Below are positions 1 through 12,089 of a stretch of 64,000 nt of DNA, piece by piece (the first letter of the stretch is position 1; each line of letters opens with the position of its first letter). This DNA comes from Augochlora pura. Taxonomy: Eukaryota > Arthropoda > Insecta > Hymenoptera > Halictidae. Below the pieces are notes generated by a model. That model was given only the letters and a program-made list of their open reading frames with translations. It was not told where the DNA came from and did not search any database. The DNA lies in assembly GCF_028453695.1 (NCBI RefSeq), contig NC_135772.1, positions 10,912,001 to 10,976,000 on the forward strand, written 5' to 3'. The position numbers were made by a program, and so were the translations under genes.

Positions 1-997
1 GATGCCACGGTGGTTTCACGCTGGTAACCGACCCGTGACTGAATTTCATTAATGCGCCGAACGATTTCTAGTCTCTCTCCCTCGTCCACCGTCGAGTCGT
101 TCCTCATCCTACTTTATCTCGCTTTAAAATCATCCCCGATCTCGCCGCTCCACCTTGCTTCCCCTTCTTTCTCTCGATCCCATCAGTTCTAAGCACCTCG
201 GCGTAGACGAACTTTGGTAAAATTAACTTCACTCAATTAAGCCTTTGCTTCTCGAATCGAACTTCCGTGCTATGCTCGCTCTCGCGAGACGCGACCAACC
301 GAGAACACGAGGAGGAGGAGAAGGGGGTGGAAGGAGGAGGAGGTGGTGGCAGAGGCGAAGACGGAGGAGGCGGAGGAACACCGGCTCGGCGTCTCCAGCT
401 CTCTTCATCCTCTGCGCAGACTTATTCCCACAAGCTTTCCTTTCCTAGCCACCCACCCTCTTGCTCCGCTTGCTCCATCCACCCATCCGCCGTGACTCGG
501 GACCGTGTTTTTTTAGGCGGAATGCGATCTTGCTGAACGTTTAATCCACTCAGCGCGTTCGAACAGGTAAACTTTCCCGGGTAATTGATCGTCTCCTGTT
601 TTCCCACAGACGGTCGAAAAATCTGGACACGCCGACGACCGGAGGCACGTTCGCGTTTCCGCGCCGATCAAAAATTGCGAGAGCACAGATCGAATTCTTG
701 TTTTCAATTTCGGCGATACGATATGGTAAATGAAAAGTATTTGCGCGTTGCTCGACTTGCTGCACCGATATAAGCACCGCGATTGGGATATAAGAGATCG
801 TATTTTTTCGCTTTGCTTTTGTAGATACAGCTCGGGGCTTGTTTCTCGTTCTTGTTTCATTTTTCTCTCTCAGCTACGATTTTCTTTATATTTCAACATT
901 TTCTGGTGGGTCTGGTTTTTACTATAAAGTAATAAGTTATCTTTCACGTTTCATACGTATACGCGATTCATAGTAGGTTTTCTAAACAACAGAGAAC
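1..997. other. Non-coding stretch with a purine-rich GGA tract
   Basis: The first kilobase has no recognisable gene. A GGA/GGC purine-rich tract lies at about 308-378 and generates Arg/Gly/Glu-rich open frames on the plus strand that look like repeat artefacts. Bases 1-240 are pyrimidine-rich on the plus strand. After about 700 the sequence turns AT-rich up to the mariner-like element at 1000. No core promoter or splice pair stood out. Confidence 0.5.
308..378. repeat. Imperfect (GGA)n purine tract
   Basis: Direct reading shows repeated GGA/GAG triplets with GGT and GGC interruptions. The plus strand is almost pure purine with a few T and C. Overlapping frames read as Arg-, Gly- or Glu-rich low-complexity peptides, so they are not called as genes. 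Confidence 0.8.
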
Positions 998-999
998 TA

Positions 1000-1224
1000 T
1001 TAGGTCGTTCGGAAAGTCATTTCGTTTTTTTCTTGGTGGAAATGAAACACAATAGATTACTAAACAAAATTTATTGTAAAGAATCAAACAAAATTTTTAG
1101 CAAACAAGACTTACTACATCAGTTGTCCAATTATATAATGATTATGCAGCTTAAGCGTGAAGTTGGCTGTGAAAAAATTAAGTCTTTTCTTGGGAAAAAC
1201 GAAATTACTTTCCGAACAACCCAA
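1000..1224. mobile_element. Mariner-like miniature element (225 bp) with TA duplication
   Basis: The left end begins TTAGGTCGTTCGGAAAGTCA after a TA at 998-999. The right end, read in reverse complement, begins TTGGGTTGTTCGGAAAGTAA and is followed by TA at 1225-1226. The two terminal inverted repeats of about 30 bp differ at only a few positions and both run into a T-rich stretch (TTTCGTTTTT). The end sequence and TA duplication match the mariner/Tc1 superfamily and resemble cecropia-type mariner ends. The interior of about 165 bp is AT-rich, and its frame at 1033-1248 shows no transposase motif. It is therefore a non-autonomous internal-deletion derivative or MITE. Orientation cannot be set. 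Confidence 0.85.
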
Positions 1225-1604
1225 TATTATAGTTTCATCGACGCGTGAATCAACTAGAAAAAGTATTCTAAAAATGCGTCAGTATATTATCGATACTTGT
1301 CGAATAGAACAACACGAATAGGGATCACATAGAACTGATTAATTTCGACCAGGAACACCAGCTATTGTCGTCCGAACCACACAGCTCTCTGTTACTCGGT
1401 TAATTGAATGATTATTCCGTTAATCGCCATTGTCACTGAACCATTTATTGCTTCGCGCGACACGGATAAGCAGCGTGGCTGACATCAAAGGTTCCTCAAC
1501 AATGGAGATTGTTTACGGCACATACAATGTTCATGTTTTGTCCATTTGGAGAGAGGTTCCGCGATGGATAATTAGAATGCAATCAACGCAACGGAACGGC
1601 CGAC

Positions 1605-1630
1605 GGGGGGAGGGGGGGGGGGGGGGGGGG
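1605..1630. repeat. Poly-G run (G6 A G19)
   Basis: Six Gs, one A and then 19 Gs on the plus strand. Homopolymer G runs of this length are prone to polymerase slippage and can form quadruplexes, so the exact length is uncertain. It lies inside a Gly-rich open frame that is not credible as coding. Confidence 0.9.
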
Positions 1631-4600
1631 CTCACGGAGAAAGGAATTGATTACTCACAAGTAATCATTCCGTTCCGACTCCCCCGAATCTATGGAATAT
1701 CATTATTGAAATAATCGTCGATTGTATGAAATTATATAACGAGTGTCTTCCAAAACATAGTGAACATTTGTTTCTTTACATATGTACTATTATGCATACT
1801 TGCATACTTCTCAAATATATAATAAATAATAGCCAACGTAGAGGAATTCCTTTATCAATGAAACTGACGCAAGGGGATGAAAGAATTAATACATAAATGT
1901 GCTTCCATAGTCATGCTTAGAAAAATTTGGACAGCTTTGAAATGATCCTAACCGTGATCCAACTTCGATGAGGAGAAATGTTCGTGACAAACTATTTTTA
2001 AACAGTGCAGCACGATGATGCATCATATAAAAGGAACAATCTTTAACTTTCATAGTTGAATTATTATATTAAGTATTAAATTTTGTATTCAACACTAAAC
2101 AGAATAAAAGATTGATAGAATAATAGAATAGGTGATCCCGCAGTAAACGACTCCACTACTAATCTTTGGTAGAATATTAGATGATTTCATCTATGTTCGG
2201 AAAGTATCGTACGCCGCGAACCCCGAAAGCCATTGCCCTTTCAATAATGCATGCTTGACTGCTATTCGATTATCGGCACGATTACCTATAGCTTCTTGAA
2301 GATGAATGTACCGAACCACCTTTAAAGTTCGTTGGTTATTTTCTCAGATGTTCCACATCGTCAGCGTTTGCCCTTATACGCGTTATTCGATTCAGCAAGA
2401 ATTACCTAGACGAGATATTCCGTTTCTGGAATTTCTAGCGCGCGAGATCCGCGCGCAGCTCTCCCGCTCCGTTTAATTAATGAAAAACCGAACTGTTCTA
2501 GTTCCGAATAAAACAACTGCCAACACCGCGTATTCCTATGTTAGCGCAAAACCATGCGGCACAGTCACTCCCATAGCAATCCGTGAAGGATTGAAACGTT
2601 TCATCAGCGCGGTGGGAAGAAAAAGTCGCCATCGAGCAGCGATGGCATGGAATATGTTCGAATCGGATTCATTTCGGTTTCGCCAACAGGTGTGAAACGC
2701 AATAACAGCGGCCCCGGTGCAGATAGACCGAAGAAGGGTAAAAAGTGGGAAGCGTCGGGCCCGGCCAACCTGTTACGAATCGCGCGGAGTCGGCGGGGGC
2801 CAGTAAATCACGGTGATTCAAATAAATCACGTATTATTTCGAGCAAGCCATGGGGGTTGCAAGGGGCGACGTCGGCGGAAGAGATATACAGCCGTGCGCT
2901 AACTCGCCGCAAAACCTAGGCTATGTGTTACATGGTCAACCACTGACGCGTGTTTCAATGACGAGAGAGATGATCGCGCAAAGCGCCTCCTGTTCAGATA
3001 TGGGCTCGCAGATGCGTGCACACGGTGGTTTACCATAGCGGTCGGACCCGGCTAGAGGGAAAGAGGCGGAACCAACAATCCTACCCTCTTGCCAAGCCTG
3101 GTTTTCCGCTGCCCAAAATTCCACGAATTGGTCCACGGTCTATAGGGATTTCGCTATTAGCCATGGTTTGCTGGATACGCATTCCTGGCCGCGGCACTGT
3201 TGACCTTTGCAGTCCCTGTTCTGGTCTTGTACAATCCCGATTCTGTATTATTTCCGTCAGATAAAATCTCAAGTTTTATTGGCCTGGATACTATCGCGTC
3301 ACCCGCGCCAGATTCCTGCGTTCCTATCAGCCGTGTTTACGTTGAAAACACATTTAATATAGAGAACGATCGTGCGATCATAGGCATACGCAATATCTCT
3401 GTTACGTCCATGGTTAGACACAAATGTCTAGCTGAGACATTACATGATTTTTGGAGATGAATAAAAAGATTTTATTCAAGGTCATTTTTAGTCGATTTTC
3501 AAGGTCATTGCAGATATTTTAAATGGAACGCTATATTTCTGTTACTGTAATATTGTAACTCACAAATGTCATTATTTCATCCCAAGTATGTACAATATTT
3601 CTGTTCCGACAGTGACGAATAAAAACATTTTGACCAACTTTGGCGAGCAGAATATACCACTGTGCGTTGATCGCAGCGCGCATTAGGCTATCCGTTCGAA
3701 TTGGGATCGATAACGTGTTCGAAATTGGCGAGATTTCTCGAGGGAGCGTTGCATCGGATTCGAATCACGGTAAGAATCCAGACAGCCGTGGTTGAGCCTA
3801 TCGCTGAACACGTTCTGTGGCGGACAGGGTCGAGAGAATCCCTTCAGCGGCGACCTAATTTGTCGCGATCATTTGTATTCGGCGTATAGCCCGGACCTGG
3901 CTACCACCCAGCCCACCATGGTCAGAATAGGAAGAGTGAAAAGAGAGGAAGACGGTTCGAGAAACGGAACGGAGAGGAGAGGAGAGGAGGAGGCCGGCAT
4001 CCTGGTTAGGAGGTCTTCCGTGTAACATTCCCTGGCATCGTCCTCGGCTACTTTGTATGCCAGGAAGAAAATCCTTCTCCCCGACACTGACGTGTTCATT
4101 CCTCGACAGTCTGTTTGGGCAATTGCACTCGACTCCCAGCCCCGTTTTAAGGGTTTGGCGACGTGCACTCTCGTGTCGCTGGGTAGAACCGGGGTCTTGC
4201 GTTCCTTTGGATTTCCGGTTGCTTGTGCTACACGCAACCGTCTTGTCGTTCGTAGATCCTCCCTGGCAGTCGGTGCCACTGCGGCAAACGACTGACAGTC
4301 TACCGTGTCTACTCCATCAATCATTGGAGTTTTTAGTCAACCAGCTACCTCATTTATCTTTCGTGAAAAGCGCGCTTTACGTTCGCAACGTTCCGATAAG
4401 TAAACCGTTCCAGAAAATTTGACGAGATTTTTTAGGGTCTTTGAAATATGGCGGAGTTACGAATTTCTTGATTTTTCACTTCTTGTCGTACATTGACCAA
4501 TAAAAGATTTATTATTTCACTAAATAGAAATATTCTTCCTCGTTGAAGAAGTTGTTACAATCGCAAACGAACTGATCAACATGGTACAGAAAGGACACGG

Positions 4601-5597
4601 CTATCAAAAACCGTGATTTCCATGAAATTCATAAAGTAGCATTTGAATCTAAAGTTATTTATTGTTTGAGAAAGAATGTTAACATTTTGCCTTGAATTTC
4701 CTACGTGCGCCCTGGCATATTGCTGCGAAACTAATCTTCATGAATCAGGCTAGCATTTGAGATTCAAATCCACGCACGCGTTCTATTATGCTGTTCTATC
4801 TGCCAGCATACAAATTGACAGATGACAATTCAATGGGTATTCGTTGGTTTCTGGAGTCGTGTTTTCGTAATACTAGCTTTACGGAGCACTAAAAGCAACT
4901 TTTTCATATTCTTCAATCAAAATGACAATCATATATTTATGCGGAATTTTAACAATTTTTATTGCAATATTTACCCCAAATAACGAATATAATGAATAAA
5001 CAATTCATAAATGTATCTTTGCAATCTGAATAGCTTAAATAGTTGGTATTTTTGTTAATTTCTAAATCACAGATCGATTTTTATAGAAAATTTTAATGGA
5101 AAAGCATCTTTCTATGAGTTATTGTATAAACGCACGTAGAAAATGTAATTTAAGGTGAAACATTGTAACTTGATGTTTGAAAATCGAAATTATCTATGTG
5201 TTAAGTCTAATAGAGGTAGATTGCTATTTTTAGAACCAACTTCTATAGCTGTGGTAATATCGATTACTCACTAAATATAACTTAAAAATTCAGAAATCGA
5301 GAAGTTTCATACTATCACAGTTTCATATTTAATTTCAATCTTATAAATAGTCACCTCCTTGCAAATTTAACTGCACTGTCGCAAGATAAGTTCATCCCTT
5401 TGTGTGTCAAGTTCGGCTACTTCATTTTTTCTATTTTACTTGATTTTCTGTTTAAAATTACAAAATCGAGCAGCACATACAACAGAGAATAATTAACAAT
5501 AATCACACGGAAAATACTTTTGCCACAGAATTACATTTTTAGTACAAATTTTCCAAACGATATTAATTCTTTCGTATATTATTACATTTCACCTTTC

Positions 5598-5740
5598 TGC
5601 ACTCGAAAGTAATGCTTTTGTAAATTATATTTACTGCTTTGCACTTGAACATAATCCTTTTGTAGATCATATTCCCCATTTTGCAAATAAAATTAACTCT
5701 TTCTGCCGGTTGCATCCTTTTGTAAGTGAAATTTAACCAT
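5598..5740. repeat. Degenerate 42 bp tandem repeat
   Basis: The motif TTTTGTA after a TGCA-type anchor recurs with 42 bp spacing: anchors start at 5598, 5640 and 5682, and TTTTG at 5616 and 5658. A third TTTTG at 5718 is displaced to 60 bp, which suggests an insertion. Copies are diverged and AT-rich, and no coding frame runs through them. Confidence 0.5.
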
Positions 5741-5840
5741 TTACAAACGAAATTCGCTTATTCGAAATTGCTTAGTTGCTTGAAATAAAATTCATGTTAA
5801 ATTTAAATATAAAATGTAATTATCAAAGTGTAGGCTTGTG

Positions 5841-5922
5841 TATAAAAACGCTCGTACGACGACAGTTTTTGTACACGGCACCGAGCTTAGCTGATCGAGC
5901 TCGATGCCTGCCCAGGTGAACG
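5841..5922 (+). promoter_or_regulatory. Possible TATA-type core promoter with short leader
   Basis: A clean TATAAAA box begins at 5841 at the junction from AT-rich to CpG-rich DNA. It is followed at 5863 by CAGT, an initiator-like motif, about 23 bp downstream (closer than the usual 30). An ATG followed by three codons and a GTGAAC donor-like site ends near 5922. The layout resembles insect genes with a tiny first coding exon, but no downstream exon was recognised. This is inference from short motifs only and could easily be chance. Confidence 0.2.
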
Positions 5923-6209
5923 ACCGGCAATAATACTGTACACACTCCGAACGACCGCACGTCTATACCGTCACGACGTGCTTGTCGTCTGGGTTATCCT
6001 TCCAATGATCCTAATATCAAATCCGTTACCTATTCTCTATTAATTCCGGTGCAGCACTGTTCGTTAGGGCATTACCCTCCCTCGCGGTAACGATCTTTCG
6101 GTGCTGCCTAGACCTTCAAATATTTAGAAATCTCATTCCCGTTCCAGTCCTGGCCGATGGTTCACGACGCTAGAAATAGAATCGCAAAACGTAACCGCAT
6201 TAGTTGCCC

Positions 6210-6750
6210 TTAACACTAGAACTACCGACGATTGAGGTATACCTACTTCTGCCGGAGGGGTCAAAATGACTGGTTTCTTAAATTACCAAGACATTTAAGG
6301 AAAGACAGCAATTTTTAGATTTTATATAATTTTTATTTTTATGGACAAAAATTGAATATAACCTGAATAATAATAGTAATAGAGTAGCAAAAATTTATAA
6401 AATACTTATGCATAAAATGATCGACTGAAAGTAATCTGAGGAAACTTGCCTGCAATAAATACTGCAAGTAATGACCAAGTCAAACAGTGTAAGTCGTAGG
6501 AAAAACATTTTTTGGTTGATGACATATCTTTGAATTTGAAATATTTTCTCGGTATATGTAGGTATACTGCATACAAATTTACAACAAAATGATGAAAAAA
6601 AAAACATAACAGTTTTACAGAATCAATTATTTGTATATCTTAGAAAAAGTCGTGCAAAATTTTTTGAAACAAAATGCAACTGAAATGAGTTATAATTTTA
6701 AAAAATGTCAAACAAGTCATTTTGTCCCCCCTTGGTAGTTCTAGTGTTAA
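6210..6750. mobile_element. piggyBac-like TTAA miniature element (541 bp)
   Basis: Both ends start TTAACACTAGAACTACC (perfect 17 bp inverted repeat including TTAA at 6210-6213 and 6747-6750). The repeat resumes further in: TCAAAATGACTGGTTT on the left against ACAAAATGACTTGTTT on the reverse-complemented right. The left end has about 28 extra bases between these blocks, including the palindrome AGGTATACCT at 6235-6244. TTAA duplications and this end structure are the signature of piggyBac-superfamily elements. The AT-rich interior has only a 70-codon minus-strand frame with no transposase motif, so the copy is non-autonomous. Confidence 0.85.
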
Positions 6751-9700
6751 TCATATCTGCGCTTGCAGCTACAGTTACGCTAGAGTTACACTTGCAAATC
6801 AAATATAGCGTTTACTATTACATACTATAACCAGTTTACCTTTATCACTCAGTTACAGCTTTGTAACCAATAACGATCGCTTGATCATACTCGTCACTGT
6901 ACGTTTCACAGTTCATTTACATTATCACCCACGCGCTTCACAACGTCTCATTATTTACTCTACCATTCTCGTCCCTCTATTCCTGCCTGGTTCTCTATTA
7001 CTTCTTTGTTCTCTGAATATATTATGTTTTCACTGTTAAACGTTCTTTTCAGAGCCAGTAGTTCCCAACTACATCCAATTTTGATTTGCGATTGGTTAAT
7101 TTTATTTGGAAAAAGGAGAGAACATGATCTGCAAAGAAATGTAATTTGATTATCTAAAATGTGAATAGGATCTAACCAAAAACGAATCCGGATCACAGAA
7201 TCCGTGTCTACTGGCTGCCACCGTTTAAAATTGTAGAAAATGTTCATTTTACACCACGTTCCGAAATCTAATTATCGCTGTTAATGGAGATATCCGTACC
7301 TTTTGGCGGGCCACGCGGTATAATCGTGCACTATTTCCTCTTCAGCATCGAGTAAAGATTGACATGTTCCGTAATACAACATCAATCAAGCCTGGCATCA
7401 AAATTAGTATTAGAGACGCGAGAAATACGCGCCTCCGGCGCACCTGAATCCTTGCCCGTGAACTGCTGTCTGGTAATTTTATGGATACAAAAGCTGGCAA
7501 TTAATCATCGGGAGACTCGCGCGGGCCCCGTTAACAAGACATGCCGAACAACAATTCATTGTAGCATCCCAATTTGTCAGTGGGAAAGTGTTTCGCAGCG
7601 GGGCCGTCCTGTTATCGGGCCGTTAGCGAGCGCGCGGGAAGTCTTTTTCGCCGACGATTCCGCTCGCGACTTTCTTTCTTGTTCCCAATGTAATTTAGCC
7701 GCGGCGCGAGGCGTCGCGACGGCGCGATAACATTATCGAATTCTAGAGCGGAGAACGCGCGCGCTCGCTCGCGTGTTCGTCCCGCTTGTGAGAAATGAGG
7801 AGGGACGAATATTTATAGTTCGCGTTCTCGGTACGGTACGAGGGACGTGTATCAGATGCGTGGATGTACCTTATGCCGGGTTCTCACGTTATCGCGTGGC
7901 GAAACGATCGAATCATCCTTTCCAGCTTAATATAGTCCTTGCTCGAGTGCCCGCGCGCCCGGCATGCGCTCAGCAATTTGCCTTCTGCTGATCCGCGCCT
8001 CAATTATATCCGATCCAATTAAACGCATACTTGCAGCCTCTTTAATTGAAGCCGCACTCTGCATTATGTCCTTACCGGCGATATTGTATCGATCTAGAAC
8101 GGACAGGGTCGATTCGGTTATGTCGAGGTTATACGGAGCATAGTGTTCTGGAGAGTGGCTTCTCGTGGCCAAAATTACAAAGTACCGAGGTTGCTCAGGA
8201 CATCGTCCCGTTTACTTATTTTAACGATAACTATAATAATGTGGCAGGATTATAAACAATAAAATGTCAATATGACATTTTGTATTATATTAATAGAATA
8301 AAATCACTCAAGTACATCGTTGATTTACTGTAAGTTCTAAAACATTATTAAAATGTGCTAGTTACGATATTTCTCGCCTGGCGATATGTTTAAGAAATGG
8401 AATTTATCAACTGGCAATGAATTGAAATCGCTAAGTAATGTCGCTCAGAAACAAGCGATGCTATCATTCGATGAATATCATTCTCCATACGGCTACAGCT
8501 TCGACGTATCTATGTTTCAACGTATCGATACTTGCGTTACCGTTTCTTAGACACCGTCATATTAATTCGCACAGCGAGGAAGAATATAAAAGTATGGAGA
8601 GTGCTTCGCAACAGGTGGCAGAGAAGTGATTTTTCAAAACGCTTCGACATCGTAAAAACGAATCGAGCAACCGTCAACATTTCTAATGGTTTACAAAATA
8701 TCGAGGGCGAGAATACACGAAGGAAGTGCAACGCTATACCATATATGTGAAAATATTGCGCGCAAAATGTTATGCAAGCATCTAATGGCATCTGAGCTGG
8801 TTGCGCGAATTGCGGACGAGCAGGACCGTTCCGTTTCGCTTTTGCTGCGCCCGGATGATACATGCTGTGTATACGACGCATCGTTAGATGCGGCATCGAC
8901 TGATAAAAATGTCAGTAGCTACATTGCTGCGGCGATCACTTTTCAACGTCGTAAAACGTCAGCGAAACTCGAGGTCGACGCTCAGATTCATCGGGACTCC
9001 GGCCGCAGTAAATGAAATCGTAAAGGCGGAACGAAATCCTAGCTAGTCGCTGTGCAGACAGTTTCTGCAGAATAGTTGGCCGATAAAGAAAAACAGTTCT
9101 CGTTTGATCGTAAAAGGCGAAACGATATGGTGCCCGGAACAACAGCAGGACCGAAATAGTAGCGTATACGGGATCCGTGCGCGACCCTGGCGACAGGTTG
9201 GCTTCAGCTTCGCAATCCTGCGTTCTAGGATATTTCATTTACCGATCTCTCGAAAAAAATGTAATTTCTCTAAAACTGCCCTACTTCCAAGGGCTATTTT
9301 GTAAAGTGATCTGTACGTCCCCATGTACAATAAAAATTGTTCGAATTGTTTGAGTAGATTGAAAATAGTAAGCCAATATTCTTAAAATCTCTTAATTTCC
9401 CTACTGTAATCGTAATTTTGGAAAATTCGACACTAATGCATTTATAGTCATAGATAGAATCAAACGGAGAACCATGATCAAACTAACGCTTTGAATCGTG
9501 GATGTTCCCCGAAAAGAAAAATGCAGTTTATCTTTTTTCGAAAGATTCATTCTCTGTTTGTAAAGTGAAACGTAGATGTGCGACCAGTGAACTCCATAAG
9601 CAGATTTCCTGTTAACCAGATATTCGAAGAAAAAGTGGTGTAAATGATGTTTGCGTTGGCCAAGTTAAATGGAATACCCTATATGCGCAGGGATTTGCTC

Positions 9701-12046
9701 GTGTGTATACATCGCTACATACACAGAGACCGCTATTCTGCGCACGGTTAGCCTGGAAAAGACACGTCGTGTGGCATGTGATAGTCTCGTGCGCTATGTA
9801 ATCGGCCAGACTTTTGGTGCCTGGATAAATCGTTTCGATAAGCGCTTACCGCCAGCTTTCAAACACGGGAACTTTATTAATATTTAATAAAACGGAAAAA
9901 CGATATCGGAAAGGTCCGACGAGTTTCCGCATGAAAGAGAACAACTTTTTCATCGCGAAAGTTGACCAATAAATAAACACTCTCTCGCGGGATGGGTTGA
10001 AAAATCTCTGCGAAAATAAATGTGTTGAATCGTATCCGAATCATTGATCATTAATTTTAATTATTATACAGAAAGAAATACAAAAATATGTCATGCCAAA
10101 TATGATAATACGAGAATAGGGATTATTCTTAATAGGACGGGACATTAGTTTTTTAATTTACGATTATTCGTATTATAAATATATATTTATGAGTTATTCG
10201 TTCAATGTATGCGGCAAATATTACAACAACACTCGTTAGAAATCGAAACAAATGCAACTGGACATGGTTAACTTGATATTTATCGAATAAGACATGTTGC
10301 ATATTCTTTTATTAAAAAATAAACAAAAGAGAATAAAAAAAGTTGGTCACTTCAATCAAAGCAATCAAAGCAACGAATGCATTCGAAGTATTCGTTTAGT
10401 CGCAAGAGACGAAGCACGCGAATCAAAGCGAAAGCAAGGCAATTATAATTAGTGGGGAAGTGGGCTGAAGGAGGGGAGTAAGCAGAAAACGGGTACAATC
10501 TTTCATGCGCGTGTTTGCAAGTTGAAGTAGACGTACATACATACGACTCGCTTAGCTAGAAAAGTACGCGGATAATTAGAATACTACATTCGCACACATG
10601 TGCTACTCTTTGTCCTCGCTACTTTCCATTCAGCCTTTTTTTGCATAGGTAAATTTCCAACAAAAAGATTTCATAACAATATACTGTTCGTATCTCCGTC
10701 CGCTACACATTGTTTTGCTTCAAATTATTTCAAAGAGTTATGTGAAAACTGGTTTTTTTATTAGGGTTTTCCTTGCTGTCGATTTCTGTTGTTATCAGGT
10801 ACTGGAATGAATTTATTCTTAACAACTTCGTAAATGGAGATTGAATAGTTTTAAACTGGTCTCATGTTGGTGTTTCTTACAAATCATTTTGCATAACAAT
10901 CTACAGTCTAATGACACATCAATGGCAAGATGTAGATGTGGTAAGAGATGTAGATGTGGTAATAATTTTCAGTGACTTTATTTAGCTTCCTAATAGAAAC
11001 GTAATTTTCAACTCAATGCGATTAATAATCTATTTATCAAGTAATGAAACACTTATAACTAAAGTAAAGGATACATAAAAAGGTATTTTTAATCAATCTC
11101 ACCCAACCTGTTTTGAATAATACGAAAGTACTGAAATATTCATCAAACAATAATCCCGTCGTGCTCCATCAATAACTCTGTTTTCTAATGAAATAAATAT
11201 TTCATTTATGATTTATAATGTTACCTGGATTCAATGATGAAATATAATAGAGATCAGATTGCGAAAACATCGTATTGTGCAACGAAACGATGCAAACTTT
11301 CCGAAAATTTGCACCAAAAGGTAGGTTCATGTTTGCGTAATAAAAGACATCTGCCAATTTTTCGACTCAATTACACAGCAGCATATTTATGAAATATTCG
11401 ATCTGTTTCCGAATTCCCCGTTGCATGAAATTCCCGTTTGATCGTGAATCAGAATTTCGCGTTGCGCCAGATCGGGCACGTCCCGCGAACAGGAGAACTT
11501 TTTGGTAATTGAATTCGCTGGTCGGGGGATTCCGGCGTGTCTTGTCCTCCTAAGGAGGCTGTGTCCCTTCGGCACGGCTTTTTTTCATTGGTCCTTGGTC
11601 CCTTCAGAGCCACCGGTACGTGATCGTGCCGTAAAGCTCGCTCCACCGCGACGCGACGAAAGAATTTACAGAGGAGTTGCGGGACCGTGACATCACGTTC
11701 ACGAGCCGCGCGACGTACCATCGAACCAACGCGGACATCCGGAAAACGCGTCCGACGTTTCCCACTTTCAGCAGCTCCGCGGTAGAACTATGATTCCTCG
11801 ACACCCTTAAGACTCGCTGTTAACTTCCTCGCGAGGTTTTATGGTCGTCGTAAGCAGTCCCTTACTGTCTTCAACGGAAACTTGCTGGACCAGTTCCTTC
11901 CTACAATCGTACATGCCATTCTTACTTTTATGGAAAAGTAACGCTCCTCTTCTCTTGGCACACCGGTTGCATTGCTTCTAGAATCATGTGTCTACAGTGC
12001 AGCAGTACGCGATTTTATATTGATTCGGGAACTAGGTGGGCAGCAG
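6751..12046. other. Non-coding stretch; CpG island-like 7400-8200
   Basis: A CpG-dense block at about 7400-8200 is flanked by AT-rich DNA, and 9300-11400 is strongly AT-rich. A short inverted repeat (AAAATGTCA, spacer ATA, TGACATTTT) sits at 8261-8281, and an 18 bp tandem duplication at 10928-10963. A second CpG-rich block lies at about 11450-11850. Overlapping frames on both strands (for example 8686-9015 plus and 8537-8896 minus) show no known domain and are treated as chance. Confidence 0.5.
10928..10963. repeat. 18 bp tandem duplication
   Basis: Two adjacent copies of AGATGTAGATGTGGTAAG at 10928-10945 and 10946-10963 differ only at the last base. No coding context is apparent. Confidence 0.7.
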
Positions 12047-12089
12047 CGATAGTTCTCGATAGCGAAGAGTGTAATTGTTACTATCGATA
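12047..12089. promoter_or_regulatory. CGATA cluster with a perfect TATCGATA site
   Basis: CGATA occurs at 12047, 12057 and 12085, the last within the palindrome TATCGATA at 12082-12089 (reading CGATA on both strands). In Drosophila, TATCGATA is the DREF-bound element and clustered CGATA is bound by the BEAF-32 insulator protein. Whether equivalent factors act in this species is not known from the sequence. The motifs are short, so function is only a suggestion. Confidence 0.25.

Larger units (their letters stand above)
1227..6209. other. Non-coding stretch; CpG-rich centre, AT-rich flanks
   Basis: The segment 1227-2400 is AT-rich. About 2400-4320 is GC- and CpG-richer and includes a small hairpin (GCGCGCG at 2438-2444 against CGCGCGC at 2450-2456). 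The segment 4320-5840 is strongly AT-rich. The 151-codon minus-strand frame at 3869-4324 has no recognisable domain and overlaps plus-strand frames of similar length, so it is not called. Nothing is recognised beyond the 42 bp tandem repeat and the possible promoter listed separately. Confidence 0.5.

Noticed and set aside
4118..4141. AATTGCACTCG sequence resembling the miR-92 seed region
   Set aside because: The rest diverges from miR-92 and no complementary arm occurs within hairpin distance on either side.
7359..7730. FADD motif in an open frame, recalling a reverse-transcriptase YADD/FADD box
   Set aside because: No other reverse-transcriptase blocks surround it; the match is four residues.
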